From Pholiota molesta (lineage: Eukaryota; Basidiomycota; Agaricomycetes; Agaricales; Strophariaceae), in assembly GCA_014925825.1 (NCBI GenBank), contig JACGCK010000194.1, forward strand, positions 20,254 to 84,253: DNA of 64,000 bases. The letters are read 5' to 3'. Below are positions 55,234-64,000 of the stretch, one piece after another. Below the pieces are notes generated by a model. The model had not been told where the DNA came from, searched no databases, and saw only the letters and a list, made by a program, of their open reading frames with translations. Within the stretch, counting starts at the first letter, position 1. Each line of letters begins with the position of its first letter. The position numbers were made by a program, and so were the translations under genes.

Positions 55234-56812
55234 TCATCTCCTGCGTTTAGCGTCATTAGGAGCAGAGGGATCTGAACGGTCTGCAATACGTTTATCAGGG
55301 CGGTTCCCGCCCCTTGGGCGGCCACCTCCCCTCGCATAACGATTAGCTTGAGTTATAGCTACACTAGCAGTAGCCTCCACGACAATAACGTTGCTGGGTC
55401 CAGGAGCTGCGTTTTCAACGGCAGGCATTTCGATATCCTCTTCGCGCGGATGATACGATATGTGGACGCGCAAAAAATCCCAAGCAGCTCTTGCCTGCTT
55501 TCCGGAATCCCAGGCTATACTTGCCTTGCGTTCTATATCCTGCATGATCTTGTGTCTTCCGTAATCTTTAGGATTGCGCGGCGCTGGGAATCTGGGCACA
55601 CGACGGCAAATTAGATGTCAAAAGCCTGCATAGTAGGCCCATCACTATCTCACCTTCCACCAATGTGGTTAAGCACAAGATCTCGGGCACCTATCAATTT
55701 GGCGAATGCGCCTGCCATTTCCGGCGTCGAGTGGCCTCGGCTCAGAGCTTTGGTGTGGACATCCTTGGCGGACCGTTTGGAGAGTTTTCCTGTCGGATCC
55801 GCCTGCGGCGAGATGGGCGAATCTGTGGCTTCATGGATGAGAAGGCTCGGGCTGGGATTGATGCAGAGCGGAACCATGGCCGAAGGATCATAGGTGTCGC
55901 CAAGGATCACGAGTTTTCTGGACGGGTATTCTACTTCAGTAAATGTATAACCAATACAAGGATCTGAAGCTCGATTGAGCGACGCGAATTCAGGGAGAGT
56001 TCAAAAGCGAGTTTACCGCGATGAAGAATAGAGCCGGCGTCAACAACTATGGGGCTGAGGACACCCTGTGCCTGGGTGATGGCGCGCCAGAAACCATCAG
56101 GCGAAGGTCGAATATCGAATCCGACCAGTTCGCTGGAGTGTAGTATATTTGGGTCCAAAGTATGCTGGTCTGTAGGAGAGCTGTCGGACGGACGAGGCTC
56201 GCACGGGGTGATGGGATCTTCAGGCGTCAACAGTTCATGAACGACATAGTTATCTAGGGTACGGGTTATGGTCATTTTCATTACCTGTCGGACGAAGAGT
56301 CGGAGGCCGGCTGGTCCAAATATCTCGATAGTTCTTGGCTGCAGATCCGGATCAATAGATTGGCAGAAATCAAAAGACAAGAACTTGCCCGCGGCTGAGT
56401 AGATGTAGATTGAATAGGGGTCATATCTAGGGGTGGAAGTAGGACATTGCGGAGCAAAGGGACGATACCCATGATATGATCCACTGTGAAGAGTATTAGA
56501 GACTCGGCAGAGAGAGATTCAACTGGACACACCATGCATGTGGGTAATAAAGATCTTTGAGACCTTGTTCATCCGCAGATGAGGCTTGCAATACGGCGGT
56601 TGGAGAGCAAACTGGCGCGCGGTACCCTCTGCACAATCCACCACTGTCCTGGACCGAAGAAGATTAAGAGCGGGTATCAGATGATGAGTGGAACGCACTC
56701 CAGAGGCATTGGTCTGCGAGCATGTCGCAGACGAGGGACGAGCAGTTCCTGGACTCGAGGGCCCTCCACCGCTGGAGGTGCCGAGGAAGGTGACGGACAT
56801 GTGTGTGGCCAT
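55234..56812 (-). CDS. tRNase Z (tRNA 3'-processing endonuclease, short ELAC1-like form)
   Basis: Start at 56812 (MATHMSVTFLGTSSGGGPSS), the standard tRNase Z N-terminus; stop at 55234-55236. Metallo-beta-lactamase features in order: the THMH-x-DH zinc motif, interrupted by an intron (donor at about 56536, reads as HMHVDHIMG once joined); GFDIRPS; LVILGDTYDP; HEATDSP; RGHST; and LVLNHIGGR with the last His ligand. The enzyme cuts 3' trailers from pre-tRNAs. The single-domain size and absence of an N-terminal inactive domain indicate the short form. The C-terminal tail is extended and basic (GGGRPRGGNRPDKR...KRRR), which could direct nuclear import or RNA contact. In-frame Mets upstream of 56812 lack family similarity. 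Confidence 0.88.
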
Positions 56813-56923
56813 GGTGGAGAAGACAGACGGCCGCGGCTGCGACATACGCGGGCACGTGACGCCTGGCTGACCTTGCGCTAGTTGAGGTTGACATCTTTCG
56901 CTTCCCATCCACTCTCTTTCACA
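56813..56923. promoter_or_regulatory. 111-bp divergent promoter region
   Basis: Separates the start codons of tRNase Z (minus) and the disordered protein gene (plus). No distinct elements recognised. Confidence 0.5.
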
Positions 56924-58459
56924 ATGTCTTTCTCTTTCTTTCCTTCAAAAAATAGCAGTAAACCCAGTTCAGAGGACGACGCAGGCGCCAAACCCCGATG
57001 CAGATGCCAAATGTCTTTGTCACTCCACCGGAGGAGGACGAGACGCCTGCCTGGTGTTGTTTCGATGCGGACAATCCAGCGTTTTCACAGGTCATGGAAA
57101 ATCCAGACATTCCAGACATTACCGTTCTCGCTTTCCCCTTCCGACTTCGATACCCCCAGATTCCACAGAAATCCCGACGCTATGGACTCGTGTGTCATGC
57201 CCCGACGGACCGCTGACACTATTTCGGTCGTTGACGCCTTAAATGACGGTCAAGCCGACGACGACATCGACAGCGACACCGAGTCGGATTATGGGCGCGA
57301 GGCTACTCTCGAGGACGATCCTCAAGCCATTCGCGAAAGTACTCGGCACCAACCTCGGGACCCCCGGAATGCGGCCGACGATTCTGACGTTATTGAAGTC
57401 GTTAAAGTCAGTCGCCGAAGTAAAATACCACAAGAACACAACGACGCCCAGAGTATCCGAATGCGTTCCGATGTTAAACACAGTCAGACTCTTAAATCCC
57501 GAGCCTCCAAAGTGTTCCGGTCCCTCAAAGGCAGCCTGCGTCACTCAAAGCCCCGCGCACAGGATGTATTCGCTCCCTCACCTCCAGTCCCTTCATTGCC
57601 AAAATACCCAGATACTCAACCACTACCCCGCGAAGAAGCTCCATCTCGCCCACGAACACCTACCGTGTCACGCCGAGGGTCAAAAATTCTTACACAGCTG
57701 TTCACAGCCCCTTCCCTTAAATCTCAATCGTCAATGTCTTCATTCGATGACCAGGCGGCGGCATCCCCAAGGCAGTCTATCACTTCTCCTACATCGTCCG
57801 TATTCAGCATAGGCAATCCAACATCCCTCCACAATCCCTCGATATATTCCGCTGCCATGCAAGACGAGGCTCGTCTCCAAGCCGCTTCTCCAACCCCTAC
57901 CACTTCAAGTTCCAAATCAGCCACCCGGCGCTTCTCGATGCAGAGCCTCCAGAAACTATTTTCCTTCTCTTCCGCCTCTCCAGCGCCGCCAATATCCGTC
58001 ACCACCCCTATCATGCATGACGACTCAAGCCGCACAACGCCTACACCGCGCTCCACCTCGTCCACTCCACCATCCGTCCTGTCCTCCACATCAGGACCAC
58101 AGACGCCCACAAGTTCCGAGGAGGTGACCCACGTTCGCCTCGTCAGCCGGAAGGACACAGCTGACATCCCAGGATTTGACAGTTTCGAGTCCGTATTTGA
58201 TACGAATGTGGGTTTGAACCTTGGGCTTGGCTTGGGCCTCAACCTAGACCCTGATTTGGACGTTGAGAAGACGCCCCGGAAACCCAATCGCGTACAGAGC
58301 CTCAAAAACACCTGGGACGCGGTGGCGCCGAAGCGGTTCTCCAGGGCTCCGCTTCCCAGTAGCCTTGACGATAACGGAGATATGAGCCTCGAAATGCGGC
58401 TCGACTCTTTCCATTTCGACTCGCTCTCTTTCGACGCGGATAATTTCATCGCCAATTAA
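56924..58459 (+). CDS. large Ser/Pro-rich disordered protein, unknown function
   Basis: A continuous frame of 511 codons from the ATG at 56924 (MSFSFFPSKNSSKPSSEDD) to 58459. It is low-complexity throughout: an acidic DDDIDSDTESDYG patch, basic Ser/Arg clusters (SRASKVFRSLKGSLRHSKP), long Ser/Thr/Pro tracts, a GLNLGLGLGLNLD repeat and a more ordered C-terminus (LKNTWDAVAPKRFSR). Between 56998 and 57190 another frame (VFVTPPEEDETPAWCCFDAD...) looks more protein-like than this one, hinting at a frame shift or missed introns near the N-terminus. No domain recognised. Possibly a phospho-regulated scaffold, by composition alone. Confidence 0.6.
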   Translation: MSFSFFPSKNSSKPSSEDDAGAKPRCRCQMSLSLHRRRTRRLPGVVSMRTIQRFHRSWKIQTFQTLPFSLSPSDFDTPRFHRNPDAMDSCVMPRRTADTISVVDALNDGQADDDIDSDTESDYGREATLEDDPQAIRESTRHQPRDPRNAADDSDVIEVVKVSRRSKIPQEHNDAQSIRMRSDVKHSQTLKSRASKVFRSLKGSLRHSKPRAQDVFAPSPPVPSLPKYPDTQPLPREEAPSRPRTPTVSRRGSKILTQLFTAPSLKSQSSMSSFDDQAAASPRQSITSPTSSVFSIGNPTSLHNPSIYSAAMQDEARLQAASPTPTTSSSKSATRRFSMQSLQKLFSFSSASPAPPISVTTPIMHDDSSRTTPTPRSTSSTPPSVLSSTSGPQTPTSSEEVTHVRLVSRKDTADIPGFDSFESVFDTNVGLNLGLGLGLNLDPDLDVEKTPRKPNRVQSLKNTWDAVAPKRFSRAPLPSSLDDNGDMSLEMRLDSFHFDSLSFDADNFIAN

Positions 58460-58828
58460 TTATTGCATATTCATAGCCAGTTTTATCAGGCATCGTCATG
58501 GATCGGAAGGTCTTTCTTATGATGATTAAGTACCTATCTTGCGCACGCGTTTCCTATTCCACACACACACTCATTTGTTTCGTTCATCTCATCATTCTCA
58601 TGCGTTACGTTTATTCTTCATGATCGATACCTACTTCGTCTCAGTTCAGTCAGATTTCACCTCATGTGTATATCCTATTACCTACGCAGCTCTGTACAGG
58701 AGAGTCCACCACTATGCATTCACAGGTCTGGTGCCTGTTCATTATTTATTCTATCACTACTAGCCTACCGTAAGGACTGATATCGCCTAATATTTTAAAT
58801 GGATTACTTGCAAGGATGTTGTGTAAAT
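58460..58828. other. 3' intergenic region
   Basis: Between convergent stops. No gene recognised; T-rich with no convincing ORF. Confidence 0.6.
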
Positions 58829-59568
58829 TTATTGAGATGCCCGGCTAATTGGAGGTTCTATCCAGACAGCCTGCAGCAACAAGTGATGTATTGTCAGCGA
58901 CATGCGACCACAAATTACTTACAGAGATACTCACCTCCGCCATGAACCCATCTTCTTCAGATTTTCCGGCAATAGGCCGTATAGTGGCCTTGTCGATACT
59001 CGGACTATTCACAAACCGCGCCAGCGATTCCAGCTTGTCCACGTCGATGTTGAACTCCTTCGCCAACTTTTCCAAATCCTGCCTCGACCGAACCGCTTTC
59101 CGCCGGTCCAGCAGATCACTCAGCACGAATGCGTATAGCGGTTTCTGCTCGGCTCTGATGCAGCGGCCTCCGCCTTGGCGCGAGACTCGAAGAGACGCGT
59201 CGTGCTGTTCGCTTCCTGCACGGGAGGGAACGGTGTCAGAAACGCGGCTCCCAGACCGTCGTAACAGAGAGCCTTCCATACCGGACGAATGCTCTGCATA
59301 TGGTGATCCACCTGAACTGGCCCCAGACGGCTCAGGTTCGACAGAAAATCAGGATCTCCTGCATCCTTTTCGATTGCTGTAGTGTGCGGACACGCTCGTA
59401 AGCGCCGGAGCAAGGATCCGCAACGTATTACGCACCTTCACTCCGATGACTCTCCGCCAGTTTGCTGCCCTGCGCTGGAACTTCTGGGCGGCTTGCCTTG
59501 GCCGCATTTCGAGGAATATCTGCGCGCGAAGGATACCTTCGCGCAGCTTTTGAAGCTGAATTACCCAT
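58829..59568 (-). CDS. small conserved fungal protein with N-myristoylation motif
   Basis: Starts at 59568 with MGNSASKAARRYPSRADIPR, an N-myristoylation consensus (MGxxxS) followed by basic residues. The first exon joins to AIEKDAGDPDFLSNLSRLGPV and HHMQSIRP. A later exon has EANSTTRLFESRAKAEAA, another LSDLLDRRKAVRSRQDLEKL and KLESLARFVNSPSID, and the last (58829 to about 58870) AVWIEPPISRASQ. The join between RAKAEAA and LSDLLDRR does not keep phase in my reading, so an intron or base error is unresolved. I do not know the family's function; likely membrane-tethered by lipid. Confidence 0.6.
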
Positions 59569-60153
59569 TTCAAACAGAGGACATGGACGTCAAGAGCAAG
59601 AGAGAGCAAGGAAATAATTATGTTATATACACAAATAAGACGCAGTATTAATTGTGTAGTATAGGTTCCAAGATAGATGTCTACGAATAGGACAATTTTG
59701 CCAAGTCGGGAGGAATAAAAACCAGACCGTATAAACTACTTACATTTAAGAAAGCAGTGAAACCTAGTCTATTGATTTTATGGTCGTCCATAGAGGAGCC
59801 ATCCTTTGTTGTACAATTACTAAAGCGAGGAAAGGAACTATGTCGAGGGAAATTTTGAGAAAAACCATTCACTCCAGCACCATTTGGCACCCGCGAAAAG
59901 CAAATACCCCATTTTTGAGAGAGAAAAAGAGAAAAGAAAGAAAGGACTGTGAGGTGCATACATGTGATGCATTGGGAGAGGGGTATAGAAGAGACTTTCC
60001 AGAACAACGTGAGCAAACCAATGTACAAAAGCAGATTGCGAAACCAAACGAGCGAAAGGGATGTGCACCGACGAAGGGGCGCTATATGATTTCAAAAATT
60101 CGCGTGATTCGAGGAGTTAAGGAATGGCGTCGTGAGATGTCGTGTGCATGCAT
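59569..60153. other. intergenic region
   Basis: No gene recognised between the start of the myristoylation-motif gene and the 3' end of the PUF gene. Frames on both strands lack protein-like composition. Confidence 0.55.
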
Positions 60154-63100
60154 TTACGCGTGGAATGTCCCCATATTGGAAGGCGGGTTCTGTTGATATG
60201 GCTGATACATGTAGGGTTGATATAATGGGGAGGAACAGCCTGTGGCGGCATGCCTCCAAAAGGCGACTGAATCTGGTTCATGTTGGGCAGCGGGCCACCA
60301 TGAGTGAGAATAGGCGATTGGTTTCCGTAGGGAGATTGAGGAACGTGGAGGGAGCATTGCTGGGCGCTCCAGGCATGCGGCGGACGTTGACTTGACGGGG
60401 GCTGCCGGTCTCAGGGGTACGCATGGAAAATGGGTTGTAAGCGTCGTTAGTCGGAGTGTACGCGTTGGCTGCTGGGTTAGGAGGAGCGCGTCGTGGAGCG
60501 CCGGAATTGTATGATTGGTCAATATGCAGCTGTGGCGGGTTAGGAGGGCCAGCTTGAGGATTCTGGCCTCCCATTTGCAGAGCGGCCATCATGGAAGCGA
60601 AACCTTGGTCATTGGATGGGTAACCTGACGGAAGTCCTGGAACACCAAAGTTCTGCGAAGAATTCTTCGTAACCTTTCCAGTCGGAGGTAATGTGTTGTT
60701 GTACGTTGGCTGGAAATTAGGTACTGGCAGTCCGACTTCTTCAATGAGCCTTCGGTATGCTTGAGTCGCAATAACCTTTAGCTCGATAAGGACTCGCTTG
60801 GTAGCTTCAACGTAAATTTGCTTCGCGTTATGATCGATGAACGGACTCGTCAAAATCTTGTGGACAACGGCAACACCGTTTACTTGATCGCCCAAGACGT
60901 CAGTGAGGACATGATCTCCTGGAGAATTGAACAACGCCTCAACGATTAGGCTAGAAGCCTCGGGCTCAATCTTTTGATTGACGATACGAAGCACGGTAAG
61001 AGATGCCAACTTGTGCGTGCACAAATGAGACAAGTGAGGCGTGAAGCGAGGCGCTAACAAGTTGTACCGCGATGGGAATCCAGAGGTATCGAGAAGCCAT
61101 GTCAAGAGCAAAGCACCGTTGGGGTTGGTAGCCAGAGGGATCGAGTTGAGTATGATCGCAGTGGCAATGCGACGCTGTTGATTGATAGTGATATGGGGGC
61201 TTTCGAGGCAGGCCCTCATGCTACGCGCACCGAAGCGGCCTTGGGCAACTTCCCACATGCGGTCTACAATAGCATCAAAGATAAACTCGTTAGCAGGAGG
61301 ACCAAAGCGTAAGCAACACCTGTCAACGTAGGTGAGTTTCATGGCGCGGCCCAAAAATTCAATCACCACTTACTGTATGACATAATTGCCAAACTGATCC
61401 AAAAGAAGGGGAGGTGCATAGGCTCGGAGATTCTGGGCAATGAGCGCAACCTCATCAGGGCTCGTAACGCATTCAATGATCTTCTGAGCAGCCCATGTTC
61501 CATTCTTGTGGATACCGATCATAGCGAGGTGGGGACAGATACGCTCAAGCATCGCAACCCTGGGACCAGAAGAGCACTTCTCGAAAAGTTTTTGGACGAC
61601 CTACGCAAGTAGAAACCATTAGCATGGAAGCGAACAACACATAAAGCCCGTCCACCCACCGTGTTTCCAAGCCAGTCTGAAGCCAAATCAACGATTTCGC
61701 TATCCATAAAGTCGGCAGCAATCTGGTCAATCTCATCCACATTCATCGTCCCGGAATCCAAACGCTTGCGGAGTTCGCGCAATTTAGCAGCATCCCAGCG
61801 CCTGTTGTGAGGCCTTTCAGAGACAAGGGGTATCGTGGTATAATACATGGTAGGGGGCCTGAAATCTATGGATTACGGAGGATCAATAACTAACATCCTG
61901 AGCATCTGACAGCAACGTACCGGCTAGGGCTTGAATATCAGCCTCTGCATCAAGACTTCCACCAGAGAGTTCCCTGAGGATCATTTGCTGCTCTGTAACA
62001 GAAGCAGTCCAGCCAGGCGGCTTGCTGCCGTCTGGTGTATGAGGCGCATTGTGCATCCCAGATGCGATCATGCTCAGCAAGAGATTGGACCTATAATTCT
62101 CGACTGCTCCTCCAAGCACTTGTTGCTCAGCAGGGATCGTGGAGGCTCCTTTTATGCTTCGTAAAGCATGGATTGTGGCACCTACGCTCAAATCACCAAC
62201 GCCTTGGGCAACAACACTCGTGCTGTTCTCATCGGGAGAACCAGTACCTTCCTGGCCATTCTTGACAGGCACTTTGGCGAAACCAATACGGATCGCACCA
62301 ACGTCACTACCAAGCACGTCGCGACCATTAAGAGCTTTGCGGGCTCGAACGGCATCATCGAGGCGTTCAAAGTTGACTAGAAAAAAGGGTTCGTCTCAAA
62401 ATATACGTGACAGGATAGGCAGACAACTCACTAAAGCCACAGTTTTTATGGGTCAGGACCCGAGCCGATTCGATGGGGCCATATGGACTGAAGACGCTTA
62501 GGATGGTGGCAGGCGTGGTCGACGAAGGAATTGATCCGATCCACAGTGCACGGGTAGGTGTCGACTGGAGCTGAGCATCCATTGAGCCAATGCCCGAGTT
62601 GCTGCCAGCAGACTTCGCCCCGGTAGTGCCAGGGGATGTAGGCCCAGGCTAGCAGGATTGCCCTTTGCAGGAGCTACAGGTGCGCTATCTGCTTTTCCGA
62701 ACCCAATTCTAACAGTCTGTCCATTCGGCATGCCAATGTTGCCGCCGAGGCGGTTGAGAACATCCTCTTTAGCGCGAATAGCATCAGCTTGTCCACAAAG
62801 TTCACAACCCGCATTCCTAGAAGAAAGTACTCAGCACAGACGGATATAAGTAGGAAATCCGATGCGCACCTTCTCAGGAAGAAGCCGCAAGCTCTCAATT
62901 GCACCGTACGGCGCGAACACGTGGATGAGCTGCTCGCTTGTGACGGCACTGTCCAAATTTCCAATCCAAAGGGAGCGCGTGGGAGTCTGCAGCTGAGTGG
63001 AAGGACCTTCTGATTTTGGGGAAACGGAGCGATTATGGGTATTAGGCGCAAGCAAATATGCCGATGCACCCCGTCCGATGGGAAGGTCGCCGCTGGTGGG

Positions 63101-64000
63101 GAAATGAACGCTCGGAGAAACACCCGAGCGAGGAGCCAATTTCTCCGTCTTCAAGATACTTGAAGGATTGCCGATGCTGTTAGAAATCGAAATGTTGGCA
63201 CTGGGATGCTGAAGCTCGCTTAGGTAAGAATGGGTTTCGCTAGTCGTCGCACGTCGTTGGAGAGTACGCATGGGGTCATCAAGGATACCAACAGATATTG
63301 CACGAGGGCGGTTATTCGCAAAGTGATCCGTAGTCTTGTAATTTTTAGCCAGATAGGATGACTGTCCATAGTCTCCTTGAGAATTTCCATATCGTACGCG
63401 CCAAGTTGCTGGCGGTCGTATCCGATGTCGTAGTTGTCGACAAAATATTCTTCTTCCTCCTCGGCTGCTGGAGTTGAAAGCAAAGAGCCTGTGACAGAAG
63501 GGCGGATACGATAAGGGTTGGAAACAGTGTTGGCGCGCGTACGTGCAGGGTTTGCAAGATTGCCTGCAATCAGCCTGAGCTTGATTGCGTAGCTCAGAAA
63601 GAGTGGCTGCTGGTGGAGGTCTATGACTATCATCCAAACCCAAGTAGTCCAATGTGTGCACGTCAAAATCGTCTGCTCCTGAATCTGCAGATGTGACGGA
63701 ACGCAGTTCGTCGAGGACAGAAAATCCGGAGGCGTTGGAATTGGTGGTGGACAGCCAAGAGGATGAAAAAATAGAAGGACCGAATGCGTTGGAAAGTCCA
63801 CCAGTCGGCAAGGTCAACGATCCGGATCTCAATCGGTTGTGCCTTTCCGTTACGGCCGATGGCGCGACTGGAGGTGCCACGGCGGGGGTCGTCGAGTGGG
63901 TGGTCACAGCGTGGCGGAGACCTGGTCTAGCTGGAGCTGCGAGACTGGGAATCGGGGCGACAGGGGTTGCCTCTGTAGCTGATCCATGAGAGGATCCGTG
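60154..64000 (-). CDS. PUF-family RNA-binding protein with two RRMs (Jsn1/Puf2-like), 5' end outside
   Basis: The frame is still open at 64000, so the start lies beyond the window. Order: a Ser/Thr/Pro-rich N-terminus; RRM1 (SLWIGNLDSAVTSEQLIHVF, IESLRLLPEK, then CGFVNFVDK in the next exon); RRM2 (ALWIGSIPSSTTPATILSVF, ESARVLTHKNCGF); then Pumilio repeats from about 61850 (DWLGNTVVQKLFEKCS, KNGTWAAQKIIE, DQFGNYVIQ, RFGARSMRACLE, NPNGALLLTWLLD). A Gln/Pro-rich tail ends NPPSNMGTFHA at 60154. PUF proteins bind mRNA 3' UTRs and control decay, translation or localisation; Jsn1/Puf2-type members combine RRM and PUF modules. Frames slip by single bases at about 60.33 kb, 60.23 kb and twice in 63.3-63.6 kb, probably sequence errors. 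Confidence 0.88.

Noticed and set aside
42545..59568. A biosynthetic gene cluster or operon-like unit in the right part
   Set aside because: The genes are unrelated housekeeping or signalling genes on alternating strands, with no synthase or tailoring enzymes. The MFS transporter alone does not make a cluster.

Overview
The window is from a filamentous basidiomycete, most likely an Agaricomycete. The evidence is short GT-AG introns (about 45-65 nt) in almost every gene, fungal housekeeping orthologues, a fungal tRNA-Leu with an intron, copia retrotransposons, and multi-exon orphan genes of a kind expanded in mushroom-forming fungi. Two domains meet at about 34.4-35.3 kb: a repeat-rich, mostly AT-rich left part and a gene-dense, conserved right part. 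All assignments come from reading motifs; no database search was run.

Left part (1-34.3 kb). Positions 1-9177 hold two Ty1/copia elements on the minus strand. A complete 5.0-kb copy (4158-9159) has inserted into the LTR of an older, closely related copy (1-4157, running off the window), and both junctions carry the target duplication ACATC. Both copies use a primer-binding site matching the anticodon half of initiator tRNA-Met. Further right are a small chimeric copia relic, a tRNA-like sequence, a decayed orphan gene, dispersed motif arrays, a 946-bp hAT-like non-autonomous element (15321-16266) and a striking 4.9-kb LTR element (16547-21433). That last element has no gag or pol. Its interior is two ~1.8-kb inverted arms, and it interrupts an exon of an orphan gene. 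A mariner-like MITE, a possible tRNA-derived SINE head and a GC-rich minisatellite follow. From 25.1 to 34.3 kb lies a block of multi-exon genes of unknown function with good splice sites. One has features of a 2-oxoglutarate/Fe(II) dioxygenase, possibly TET/JBP-like.

Right part (35.3-64 kb). In order: a secreted GPI-type PEBP-family protein; an RBM5-like splicing factor divergent from a complex I subunit (NDUFB4/B15 type) over 73 bp; COQ7; a small PGG-motif protein; tRNA-Leu(UAA); a four-helix/TKL-kinase/RasGEF fusion; an F-box/WD40 protein of the SconB/Met30 type; GSK-3 kinase; an MFS transporter; tRNase Z; a large disordered protein; a small protein with an N-myristoylation motif; and a two-RRM PUF (Jsn1/Puf2-like) protein leaving the right edge. 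They are independent cellular genes, not an operon or metabolic cluster.

Two cross-cutting points. Four introns read best as GC-AG introns (PEBP, COQ7, SconB-like, MFS). Single-base frame breaks recur in otherwise conserved genes and in a young retrotransposon, which suggests residual indel errors in the assembly as well as real decay.
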